From: Cylindrospermum stagnale PCC 7417
GTDB taxonomy: Bacteria; Cyanobacteriota; Cyanobacteriia; Cyanobacteriales; Nostocaceae
Direction: 5' to 3'
DNA: 64,000 bases
Assembly (NCBI RefSeq): GCF_000317535.1
Contig: NC_019757.1
Location: 781,001 to 845,000, forward strand
Shown in pieces: positions 56,389 to 64,000 of this stretch (the stretch's first letter is position 1; every line of letters starts with the position of its first letter). A program made the position numbers and the translations under genes. The notes beneath the pieces were generated by a model that ran no database searches, was not told the origin of the DNA, and saw only the letters and a program-made list of their open reading frames with translations.

Positions 56389-57063
56389 CTAAGCAGATTT
56401 TGGGAACATCACGCTCGTTTTTAGTCTAAATTCCAGCAGCAACGGGCACGGGTGTAAATGCCATTCCACAGTTGAGACATTCAAATCTTTGATCAACCCA
56501 GTGCGGATATCCAGCACCCAGCCATGAACCATCGGCGCTTTTTGCTCATGCAGTACCTGACGCATGATAGAAGTTTGGTAAAGATTTTTTACCTGTGTCA
56601 GAACATTGATTTCTGCCAAGCGATTCAAACGTTGTTCTCTCGTTGGCAAAGCATCAATTTCATCTTGTTTCTGTAAATAAAGTTCCCGAATCGGATTCAC
56701 CCAATTATCAATAATTCCGATTGTCCTCCCTTCTAAAGCCGCCTTAATTCCGCCGCAATCATAGTGACCACAAACAATAATATGTTCTACCTGTAGATGC
56801 AAAATTGCATATTCTAAAACTGCTAAAAAGTTAATATCCGTCAGCGAAACTTGATTAGCAATATTACGATGTACAAATAACTCTCCAGGTTCAGTGCGGG
56901 TAAAATTTGTTAACGGCAGACGACTATCAGAACAACCGATGTAGAGAAAGGGAGGTGTTTGTCCCCTGGATAAATCTTCAAAGTAATTCGGGTCTAAAGC
57001 CAGCTTGTCAGCTACCCAAGTCTGATTGTTTTTGAGGAGATAATGAATGCTATTATATTTCAT
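56389..57063 (-). CDS. Beta-carbonic anhydrase
   Basis: Interconverts CO2 and bicarbonate. The 224-residue protein has the zinc-ligand pattern of the beta class: CSDSRLP (Cys plus Asp-Arg dyad), then HxxC in VCGHYDCGGIKAAL. NIANQV and LEYAILHLQVEHI are also typical. The C-terminal tail (CPLLLEFRLKTSVMF) is variable. The ATG at 57061-57063 was preferred to an upstream TTG. It may serve inorganic carbon supply in the cytoplasm. Confidence 0.95.
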   Translation of the reverse strand: MKYNSIHYLLKNNQTWVADKLALDPNYFEDLSRGQTPPFLYIGCSDSRLPLTNFTRTEPGELFVHRNIANQVSLTDINFLAVLEYAILHLQVEHIIVCGHYDCGGIKAALEGRTIGIIDNWVNPIRELYLQKQDEIDALPTREQRLNRLAEINVLTQVKNLYQTSIMRQVLHEQKAPMVHGWVLDIRTGLIKDLNVSTVEWHLHPCPLLLEFRLKTSVMFPKSA

Positions 57064-57272
57064 CAAACTAGATGGAGCATATTATATATATTTTAGCTGT
57101 TTTACAGCCTTCACTATGGCGATTTGCACTCCTTCAAATCTAAAATCTTTATATAGTAGATCATTTTGTTTTCACCACCTAAATAGAATTGCTGTATAAG
57201 TTAAATATGAGTAAGTTGTGGTTATACAATTTCGAGGACTCATGCTTACGAACGTAAAACTCTTAATTTACA

Positions 57273-57300
57273 GTAGGGGTAATTCATGAATTACCCCTAC
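57273..57300. repeat. 28-base perfect palindrome downstream of patA
   Basis: GTAGGGGTAATTCA is followed directly by its exact complement TGAATTACCCCTAC. It lies nine bases past the patA stop and may act as its transcript end. It is the same style of element as those at 22581 and 35611, though a different sequence. Confidence 0.8.
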
Positions 57301-57308
57301 ATTTGTAA

Positions 57309-58343
57309 TTAAACGATGTGTTGAAAGATTATTTTGAGTAAATCTCCTTGGGTAAAAGACTTAGGCAAATAGCCAGATGCTTTGACCATTTTAGCTTTAG
57401 CTCTATCTCTCAACCCGATTTTACCTGTCACCATGATTACAGGTGTCTTTTTAAAATATATATGCTTACGCAACAAAGAGCATACTTCATAGCCATCTAA
57501 ATTTGGCATTGCTACATCTAGCAAAATTAAATCGGGTTTGATGCGGAGAATTTCCATTAAGGCTTTTGAAGCATCAGTGACACCAATAACAGAAAATATT
57601 TGATCATCTAAATAACTGTCGATAGCATTTAATACTACAGGGCTATCAACAATACTTAAAATTTTGTAGGTTTTTTTGTCTGTAGGTTGTGAATAAATTC
57701 CCTGATAGCTCTTTTCAGTTACTTTATTAGTTTTTATTTCTGGTAATCGTTCCTCAGTTTTTGTTTGAACTAGAGGTTGATTTTCCTGCCAAAGATGAGC
57801 ATATTGCTCAGGAGAAACTTTTGAACCCCCTTGACACTGTTCAACTAATAAACGCAAATTCAGATGACAAAACTTAGGCAGATCATCTAGAAAGCTATCG
57901 GTCAGAAATTCATAACTTCCTTCTTCTAATTTGAGAAATGATTCTAAAACTTCTAGAGCCAATTGCTCAATTAGTATCGCTGCTTGAAAGGAACTAATAA
58001 ATTTCTGATTGACTAACCAGCAAATAGCCAAATAATCTGGATTTGGTATTGCTTTATTATCTAGCCCTGTTTCAAATATTGCCCGTAACTGTTCGTGAAT
58101 TCCTCTAGGAAGCGTAGAAACCTGCTGACTCAACCGCTGTAAGTTTCTGTAAAGCGGCTCAAACATTTTCTCTGAAAAACAAGCGTAAATCAGCTTACCT
58201 TCATCTATGTATAATGACCAAGAACCTGAAGTGCTAAATACTTGTAAACAACCAGTAAATGACTTACCAGTTATTTTTTTTAACAGAGATAGGGGTTGTA
58301 TTTTCTGGAAAAATCGGTATCTACTAATTGGAAGTGTTTTCAT
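57309..58343 (-). CDS. patA: Heterocyst patterning protein PatA (PATAN domain plus receiver)
   Basis: PatA is needed for intercalary heterocysts and affects HetR activity and level. The 344-residue protein opens with the PatA N terminus (MKTLPISRYRFFQKIQPLSL), a PATAN domain with a helical tail (LAICWLVNQKFISSFQAA), a 60-residue linker and a receiver domain. The receiver has Asp276 (LLDVAMPNLDGYE) and Lys328 (LPKSF), but only one clear acidic residue after strand 1 (ILSIVDSP). Family members have a longer linker as I remember it. It lies near carbonic anhydrase and the TPR-CHAT locus. Confidence 0.93.
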   Translation of the reverse strand: MKTLPISRYRFFQKIQPLSLLKKITGKSFTGCLQVFSTSGSWSLYIDEGKLIYACFSEKMFEPLYRNLQRLSQQVSTLPRGIHEQLRAIFETGLDNKAIPNPDYLAICWLVNQKFISSFQAAILIEQLALEVLESFLKLEEGSYEFLTDSFLDDLPKFCHLNLRLLVEQCQGGSKVSPEQYAHLWQENQPLVQTKTEERLPEIKTNKVTEKSYQGIYSQPTDKKTYKILSIVDSPVVLNAIDSYLDDQIFSVIGVTDASKALMEILRIKPDLILLDVAMPNLDGYEVCSLLRKHIYFKKTPVIMVTGKIGLRDRAKAKMVKASGYLPKSFTQGDLLKIIFQHIV

Positions 58344-58989
58344 TCAAACATCTCAAGGATGAAAAAATTTGCTCTTGGTAGATCACCCTTTGAGAATTCG
58401 CAGCGATATTACTGGATGCACTGAAAGATAAATATCGCGGTTCACGTTTGGGCGAGTATAGCAACTCCCATGTCGTGACACCCAATACCTCACACCCCAC
58501 ACCCCAGTTTTTAACAAGTCAGATTACAGCAAACTGCAATTTACTCGAGTAGAAATGCTCAAGAGTAACAAGGTGCAAATTATGCCAGAAAACATTATTC
58601 CAAAAATTTGATTTACTTTCTGTATCTTTCGCTAATCTAGATTCCCTAACATTAAAACCTCACCCTGTCCTGACGGACATCCCTCTCCTTGCTAAGGAGA
58701 GGGAAAGATAAAGCGATAGCAGAACCAAAGTCTTTTTCAACCTCAAAAATTCCTGACTAACATCTCTCTCCTTGCTAAGGAGAGGGAAAGATAAAGCGAT
58801 AGCAGAACCAAAGTCTTTTTCAACCTCAAACAGTCCTGACGGACATCCCTCTCCTTACGAAGGAGAGGGACAGGTTTTGCGTAGCAGAACCAGGGTGAGG
58901 TTTAGAGATGTCGGGAATCTTGCTATTCATAACTCATTGAAGATGGCTACAAGTAATAATAGTAATAAGCATTAACCCTATGTAGCCAA
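58344..58989. repeat. Repeat-rich region upstream of the TPR-CHAT gene
   Basis: No gene. A unit starting CTCTCCTTGCTAAGGAGAGG and running to TTTTTCAACCTCAAA occurs at about 58682 and again at about 58765, 83 bases apart. A related unit with GACAGGTTTTGCGTAGCAGA follows to about 58902. Its inverted counterpart is at 61726-61806, on the other side of the TPR-CHAT gene. Confidence 0.8.
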
Positions 58990-61713
58990 ATGACCCTAAA
59001 CCCCAACCTAGAAACATTACTCCAGCAAGGAAATGACCAATTGGATCGGGGAAATTACCAAGCAGCTTTCGCGACTTTTCAGCAAGCTGTGACACTGGAA
59101 CCGCCAAATCCCCAGGTGTTTTATGGGTTGGGTTTAGCTAGCTTTCGGCTGGAACGATATCAAGAAGCGGTGAAATACCTCAACCAAGCTTTGGTAATTC
59201 AGCCTGATTATATTTTGGCATTAGCGCGTCGGGGTATGGCTTACAAACAACTGAAGGAAACGCAGTTAGCAGATGCAGATTTTGAGCAATCGATCGCACT
59301 TTCCCCCCAAAATGCAGAAGATTGGCGCGGTAGAGGTCTTGCGCTGGATGAGTTAGAGAGACATGAAGAAGCGATCGCATCTTACGACAAAGTTATAGAA
59401 TTCAAACCTGACGACGACACAGCTTGGTATAACCGGGGAATTGCGCTGTATGCGTTAGGGAGATATGAAGAAGCTATCACATCATACGACAAAGCCATAG
59501 AATTCAAACCTGACGACAACATAGCTTGGGGTAGTCGAGGAATTGTGCTGTATGAGTTAGAGAGATATGAAAAAGCGATCGCATCATACGACAAAGCCAT
59601 AGAATTCAAACCTAACGACGACACAGCTTGGAACAACCGAGGAAATGCACTGTATCGCTTAGGGAGATATGAAGAAGCGATCACATCATACGACAAAGCC
59701 ATAGAATTCAAACCTGACGACGACACAGCTTGGAACAACCGAGGAAATGCGCTGTTTCATTTAGGTAGAGATAAAGAAGCGATCGCGTCTTTCGACAAAG
59801 CTATAGAATTCAAACCTAACAAAGATGAAGCTTGGTTCAACCGAGGAAAGGCGCTGAATGATTTAGGGAGATATGAAGAAGCGATCGCATCTTTTGACAA
59901 AGCCATAGAATTCAAACCTGGCGACCACTATGCTTGGAATGGTCAGGGATTTGTGCTGGATGATTTAGGGAGATATGAAGAGGCGATCGCATCATACGAC
60001 AAAGCCATAGAATTCAAACCTGATTACCACGAAGCTTGGTTCAACCGGGGAATTGCGCTGTTTCATTTAGGGAGAGAAGAAAAAGCGATCAAATCCTGGC
60101 TAGAAGCGAAAGCCATTTGTGAACAAGCCTTAAATTCCCTAAGTTTTGAGAACTTTCCCCAACGCAATATGCAAACATTGCAAGAATTATTGCGAGTGTG
60201 TTCGGCTTTAGGTGACACTCAGACATTCCAGCAACGCCAAGAAGAAGCAACACAGCGACTTGAGGAATTAGTCAGTAAATGCCAATCTAAAGAAGAAGAA
60301 ATCACCCTACGGCGAAAATATGCCGCTTTTGACCAATTGCGAGTAGATATCCGCCTTCAATCTCCAAATAAACAACAGCACATCAAAGCTTTGGAATTAG
60401 CGGAAGCGCGGAAAAATATTTGTCTAGCTTGGTTGCGGGAAGGTTGGGATGATCAACCACCCAGTTTTGATTATCAGGATATGCAAAAACTACTTAATCC
60501 TCAAACTGCGGCGGTTTACTGGCACATCAGCCCCAATGCTATCACCACTTTTATTATCAAACACAATCAGCCGCCTATAGTTTTATTTCCCGTAAAAAGA
60601 GAAATACAATTTTACTTCAACTCCTTTTCTCAGACGTTGCCACAACAGAGAACATCTAACTTTTTAGATTATTTTCAGCAACTCAAACGCTTTCAAGAAT
60701 GGATGCAGCAATGGAAACAAGATTATCAAGATTATTGTGAGGGTAATTACACCAATACAGCCAAAGAAACAGCCCCTTGGCGGCAAAAAATGGACAATAT
60801 GTTGCTGACTAAACTCTGCGACATCTTAGAAATTAACCGCATTCTAGAAAATCTCCAAGATATTGAAGAATTGATATTAATTCCCCACCGAGAATTACAT
60901 TTACTGCCTCTAGATTGCCTATTTCCCGGAAAATCCAACATCACATATTTACCAAGTTTTCAGATAGGTATCAAGCTTTTAGCACAACCGTATTTATCAC
61001 CGCAGGCAATAGTTAATGTAGTAAGTAACGAGTTAGCCTTCTCCACTATTGAATCAGTTGCGCTGGCTTCACTATATCCAGAATGTCAGCCATTGCAAAT
61101 CCCACCCGTCAAACACCAAGAATTAATCATGGCTTTGCAACAAAATACAGGGTTATTTCATTTTTCTGGACATGGCAACCATAACCCAAAACAGCCACGA
61201 GAGTCGTTTTTGATGTTAACTGAATCTGATAAATTGACTTTGGGAGATATTTTTGATAATGATGAATTAGACTTTAGTAAGTATGAATTAATTTGTCTTT
61301 CAGCTTGTGAAACAGGGATGAGTAGTTCAGAAAACTTGATTGATGAATATGTAGGTTTAGTGAGTGGCTTTTTAGCCAAGGGTGCAAACTATGTTGTTAG
61401 TACTTTATGGCGAGTTGATGAACGGTCTACTGCTATATTAATGATTAGATTTTACCAATTAATCAAGGAAACTCTAACTCCTCCTGCGGCTTTGAGACAA
61501 GCTAAAGAATGGTTGAGTCAGTTAACTTATAAAGGTTTAGCCAATTGGTATTTGGAGTTAGCAAATAAATTAAATGAACCCCAGTGTAGAGAGTTTATAG
61601 AAACTGAAGTGCAAATAATTAAAAATGACCCAAATAAAATAACATCAAGTGAGCCTATTTATGCTCATCCTTATTATTGGGCTGGGTTTATTTTAACAGG
61701 TAAACCGAGATGA
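58990..61713 (+). CDS. TPR-CHAT caspase-like protein
   Basis: A 907-residue protein. Residues 5-385 are about eleven tetratricopeptide repeats of 34 residues (units like EAIASYDKAIEFKPDDDTAW), followed by a helical linker. Residues about 505-905 are a CHAT domain, a caspase-fold peptidase. The catalytic histidine is His728 in HFSGHGNHN and the cysteine is Cys773 in LSACETGMSSSEN, then YVGLVSGFLAKGANYVVSTLW. CHAT proteases cut partner proteins in signalling, cell death or phage defence systems. The two genes after it are the likely partners; the target is unknown. Confidence 0.92.
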   Translation: MTLNPNLETLLQQGNDQLDRGNYQAAFATFQQAVTLEPPNPQVFYGLGLASFRLERYQEAVKYLNQALVIQPDYILALARRGMAYKQLKETQLADADFEQSIALSPQNAEDWRGRGLALDELERHEEAIASYDKVIEFKPDDDTAWYNRGIALYALGRYEEAITSYDKAIEFKPDDNIAWGSRGIVLYELERYEKAIASYDKAIEFKPNDDTAWNNRGNALYRLGRYEEAITSYDKAIEFKPDDDTAWNNRGNALFHLGRDKEAIASFDKAIEFKPNKDEAWFNRGKALNDLGRYEEAIASFDKAIEFKPGDHYAWNGQGFVLDDLGRYEEAIASYDKAIEFKPDYHEAWFNRGIALFHLGREEKAIKSWLEAKAICEQALNSLSFENFPQRNMQTLQELLRVCSALGDTQTFQQRQEEATQRLEELVSKCQSKEEEITLRRKYAAFDQLRVDIRLQSPNKQQHIKALELAEARKNICLAWLREGWDDQPPSFDYQDMQKLLNPQTAAVYWHISPNAITTFIIKHNQPPIVLFPVKREIQFYFNSFSQTLPQQRTSNFLDYFQQLKRFQEWMQQWKQDYQDYCEGNYTNTAKETAPWRQKMDNMLLTKLCDILEINRILENLQDIEELILIPHRELHLLPLDCLFPGKSNITYLPSFQIGIKLLAQPYLSPQAIVNVVSNELAFSTIESVALASLYPECQPLQIPPVKHQELIMALQQNTGLFHFSGHGNHNPKQPRESFLMLTESDKLTLGDIFDNDELDFSKYELICLSACETGMSSSENLIDEYVGLVSGFLAKGANYVVSTLWRVDERSTAILMIRFYQLIKETLTPPAALRQAKEWLSQLTYKGLANWYLELANKLNEPQCREFIETEVQIIKNDPNKITSSEPIYAHPYYWAGFILTGKPR
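59350..60070 (+). repeat. 102-bp DNA repeat encoding near-identical TPR units
   Basis: Seven units of about 102 bases share the core AAAGCCATAGAATTCAAACC, for example at 59494, 59596, 59698, 59902 and 60004. The likeness at the DNA level suggests recent duplication or gene conversion within the gene. Confidence 0.85.
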
Positions 61714-61725
61714 AAAAGATTCACA

Positions 61726-61806
61726 GAACCTCACCCTGGTTCTGCTACGCAAAACCTGTCCCTCTCCTTGTGAAGGAGAGGGATGTCCGTCAGGACAGGG
61801 TGAGGT
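61726..61806. repeat. Inverted copy of the repeat upstream of the TPR-CHAT gene
   Basis: AACCTCACCCTGGTTCTGCT through to the GGTGAGGTTTTT end is the inverse of the block at about 58848-58902. Internally it also forms a long hairpin (CTCACCCTG / CAGGGTGAG), so it may end the CHAT transcript. Confidence 0.8.
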
Positions 61807-61882
61807 TTTTCCTTAGTTTTAAATTCGAGGTAGCAGCCTTTGCAACCTGCATTCTCAAATCAAATAACCCTAATATAAATTT

Positions 61883-62293
61883 ATGCTCAACACACCACAA
61901 ACAGTCACTATCAACGCTTTTTTAACAGCTTTGTTAAAATTAGATTCTCCATTACCCGCAAAACTCCAGCAGGAAATTAATCAGGTTGGACAAATTTTTG
62001 CAGACACCCCGACTGATGCCATTAACCGCTTGCTAGAATTAGCTAAAGATGATGTGCTGAAGGAATTTTATTTGCAAGCAAGGATGAATATCCAGCAGCA
62101 ATATGAAATTCAAGAACGCAATAAACACCGTGACTTGAAAAAAGAAAGTCAAACTAATGCTACTGACCCAGAAATGATTGAAAATTTAGCAATTGCTATG
62201 CCTTCAAAGTCAATTGAAGCAATTTTAAAAGCTGCTGATTCTCCTGCTGAGGCGAAAAAATATGCAGTAGAAATTAAGCTAGTTATTCAATAA
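61883..62293 (+). CDS. Small helical protein of unknown function linked to the CHAT gene
   Basis: A 136-residue protein with no recognised domain. The N-terminal 65 residues are helical (TINAFLTALLKLDSPLPAKL and TDAINRLLELAKDDVLKEFY), then a charged, probably extended stretch and a final helix (SIEAILKAADSPAEAKKYAV). It may be an adaptor or substrate of the CHAT protease. The stop is nine bases from the ATG of the next gene, so both are probably co-transcribed. Confidence 0.7.
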   Translation: MLNTPQTVTINAFLTALLKLDSPLPAKLQQEINQVGQIFADTPTDAINRLLELAKDDVLKEFYLQARMNIQQQYEIQERNKHRDLKKESQTNATDPEMIENLAIAMPSKSIEAILKAADSPAEAKKYAVEIKLVIQ

Positions 62294-62301
62294 AGTTTTT
62301 A

Positions 62302-63600
62302 ATGAACAAAATCAAGTATCCCACTCTCGATTTATTTATCTACAATCTCACAGAGGTATCAGATAAAGATGCCTATGAAAAGTATTGGTTTAATTTGCCG
62401 TCAGAAGTCGAACAGAAAAGATTATCAACTGTTACAGTTAGAGAACCTGAATATTTTGAGTTTGGAATTGCTACTCGTAAAATAGATGGTTCCTATAGTC
62501 GCACTACAGTAGATGATACTTCTTGTTTAAACTATTGCTGCTCTTTTGATGAAGAAGTAGAATTATCTAATTTACCATCAATCTTAACTGAATTAAAAAA
62601 TTTAGCTTTACTGCCAAAGATTGATAATTTACCAGCAGGACATCTTTCAAAAGCTGGTTATCAAGGTCAAACTTGGATGATGTCAGGTTCGATGGTTCCC
62701 GATAATAGCCAAATTACTGAAATTGAAGCTATACAAATTTATCAATCTTTAATTGCTGACGGACATCAATATTTAATTAAAGGGGAATTTTTAGGTGCAA
62801 CTGTCTATGAAATGTGGCGGGGAAAAACCCAGTGGGAAGGAATTGAAAAAGACAGTCATGTAATAATTGTATTCTATCCTGATGAAAAAACCTTTGTTGA
62901 TGTTGTATCTAAGAATTATTATCTTCATTGGCTTTCTTTGTTTTATTGGCGACAAAAAATAATTTGGGCTTATCAACAAGGTAGAGAACTCAAAGCTGGA
63001 TTAGCGAAACAGATACAAAGCAAAAAGGATATTACTGTTGTATCCAATGATTTATCCAAAAAAGATTTGGGGGGACTGAAGACAGAGTTACAACAAAATG
63101 GACTAAATCTATCAGTATATATTCAAGATATAAATTGGCTACAAATTCAACAACATACAGTCCAAGTTAATTTAGGAAATTACAAACTTCAGTGCGATAA
63201 ACACTTCAAAACGTCAGTTTGGTTAACAGAATTTAGTAATATAGTTGAAAACAAGTATAAAGTGCAATTAGAAAAAGACTATCTCAGTCTGAATGCTGGA
63301 TTAGCTTTATTAGAAAATGAGACTACCACCATTCGCGGTATGGTGGAAATTCAACAAGCACAAAGGGAGCGAAATCTTAACACGATTATTGCAATTGTAG
63401 GTGTTGGACTAGGCACTAGCCAAATAACATCTTCTGCGATTATCGCCCAAAAAACAGATCCCGAAAATATCCCCTTTTACCAAACAAAAGCCCTTTGGTA
63501 CAGCATTGGTGCAGGTGCAGTAGCTAGCTTCAGTCTCTGGATAACAATTTTGATTTTATTTCGCCTTAAAAGCATGCTACAGCGTCGGTTTCGCCCTTAA
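62302..63600 (+). CDS. Membrane-anchored protein of unknown function linked to the CHAT gene
   Basis: A 432-residue protein I do not recognise. About 340 soluble residues are followed by a short coiled coil (TTTIRGMVEIQQAQRERNL) and two membrane helices near residues 357-380 and 397-420 (IIAIVGVGLGTSQI and YSIGAGAVASFSLWITILIL). A tail of basic residues ends it (MLQRRFRP). The layout, large cytoplasmic domain, coiled coil and two membrane spans, suits a membrane effector or sensor. It is eight bases downstream of the preceding gene. Confidence 0.72.
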   Translation: MNKIKYPTLDLFIYNLTEVSDKDAYEKYWFNLPSEVEQKRLSTVTVREPEYFEFGIATRKIDGSYSRTTVDDTSCLNYCCSFDEEVELSNLPSILTELKNLALLPKIDNLPAGHLSKAGYQGQTWMMSGSMVPDNSQITEIEAIQIYQSLIADGHQYLIKGEFLGATVYEMWRGKTQWEGIEKDSHVIIVFYPDEKTFVDVVSKNYYLHWLSLFYWRQKIIWAYQQGRELKAGLAKQIQSKKDITVVSNDLSKKDLGGLKTELQQNGLNLSVYIQDINWLQIQQHTVQVNLGNYKLQCDKHFKTSVWLTEFSNIVENKYKVQLEKDYLSLNAGLALLENETTTIRGMVEIQQAQRERNLNTIIAIVGVGLGTSQITSSAIIAQKTDPENIPFYQTKALWYSIGAGAVASFSLWITILILFRLKSMLQRRFRP

Positions 63601-63621
63601 ATCCAGCACCAGACGATTAAA

Positions 63622-63737
63622 ATCGCGTCTACCAGAACAAAGCCTGCCAAAGCCGGCTCAAAACCCTTCATTTTTTATTAGTCCACGCAGGTGGACTTTG
63701 TTTGTGTAGCCGCGACTTCCAGTCGTTCGGGCTAGGT
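63622..63737. repeat. Dispersed repeat, inverted relative to 33365-33417
   Basis: It includes AAAGCCTGCCAAAGCCGGCT and then AGTCCACGCAGGTGGACT and GTAGCCGCGACTTCCAGTCG, the inverse of the plus-strand copy at 33365. A non-coding interspersed repeat. Confidence 0.65.
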
Positions 63738-63814
63738 GCAAGATATGAATTAACACGCCTGTTTGGCGATTTGTTAAAATTAATAACACCGCCCATTAAC
63801 TGGGAATTACCGTA

Positions 63815-64000
63815 ATGGTTACACAACTAACACCTGACACCAAAAAAGAGATTATCTACCCTTCAAGTGACGGACAGCCAATGGCAGATAACACAAAACA
63901 GTTTGAGTTGATTGTACTAATTAAAAAAAACTTGGATTTGTTGTTTGCCAATGACCCAAACGTATTTATAGCTGGAGACTTACTTTGGTATCCAATAGAA
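63815..64000 (+). CDS. Uma2 family endonuclease-like protein (3' end outside window)
   Basis: The first 62 residues are seen (MVTQLTPDTKKEIIYPSSDG then LLFANDPNVFIAGDLLWYPI), matching the N-terminal part of Uma2 proteins, including the NVFIAGDLLWY core strand. The frame stays open to the right edge, so the rest is missing. The ATG at 63815 has no strong ribosome site. Confidence 0.8.
   Translation, partial: MVTQLTPDTKKEIIYPSSDGQPMADNTKQFELIVLIKKNLDLLFANDPNVFIAGDLLWYPIE

Overview
The window comes from a filamentous, heterocyst-forming cyanobacterium of the Nostoc/Anabaena type. The evidence is a full-length hetR, a patA, a PatX-type peptide gene ending in RGSGR, cyanobacterial photosynthesis genes (psaK, apcF, two high-light-inducible proteins), the cyanobacterial alkane genes (aar, ado), sucrose synthase, the glutamine synthetase inactivating factor gifA, frequent GCGATCGC palindromes, heptanucleotide tandem repeats and many small palindromic elements. 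Gene content around ado, hetR, patX, gifA, glnA and apcF resembles what I remember of Nostoc punctiforme and Nostoc sp. PCC 7120; that comparison is from memory.

Layout. 1-1.7 kb: 3' part of a large NTPase/pentapeptide/TPR protein, then a repeat-rich gap. 2.3-8.3 kb: psaK, trpF, folE, an SDR oxidoreductase, accA, aar and ado (lipid and alkane synthesis). 8.4-13.5 kb: a lone MalG-type permease, a Uma2 protein, two conserved unknowns, moaA, rpsD. 13.9-19.4 kb: a secreted Cys-repeat protein, hetR, a small membrane ORF and an unusual coiled-coil/repeat/EamA fusion. 19.9-26.1 kb: phosphate permease, alcohol dehydrogenase, a pheophorbide-oxygenase-like Rieske protein and an FAD oxidoreductase interrupted by in-frame palindromic repeats. 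26.1-31.2 kb: patX with a DIF1-like promoter, a 64-bp tandem repeat, a methyltransferase, gifA, glnA and apcF. 31.3-37.7 kb: Uma2, two DUF29 proteins, tlyA, two tandem hli genes between inverted copies of a small element, DUF2252. 37.8-50.6 kb: GH57/DUF3536, a Ca2+/H+ antiporter, a peptidoglycan-binding protein, susA, tRNA-His, a kinase-GUN4 fusion, and siroheme genes sirB-cobA. 50.7-58.3 kb: a solitary TnpB, a giant hybrid histidine kinase, carbonic anhydrase and patA. 58.9-64 kb: a TPR-CHAT protease candidate followed by two unknown genes, one membrane-anchored, then the start of another Uma2 gene.

How the genes fit together. The strongest theme is nitrogen-controlled development. glnA and gifA carry good matches to the NtcA box, and NtcA is known to activate the first and repress the second. 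hetR is the master activator of heterocyst differentiation, patX supplies an RGSGR peptide that should inhibit HetR, and patA affects HetR-dependent patterning. All lie within about 44 kb. A second theme is carbon and lipid metabolism (accA, aar/ado, susA, GH57, carbonic anhydrase). The best candidate for an undescribed system is the TPR-CHAT locus at 59-63.6 kb, whose protease gene sits between inverted copies of one repeat. All assignments rest on reading the sequence and remembered family features; no database search was run.
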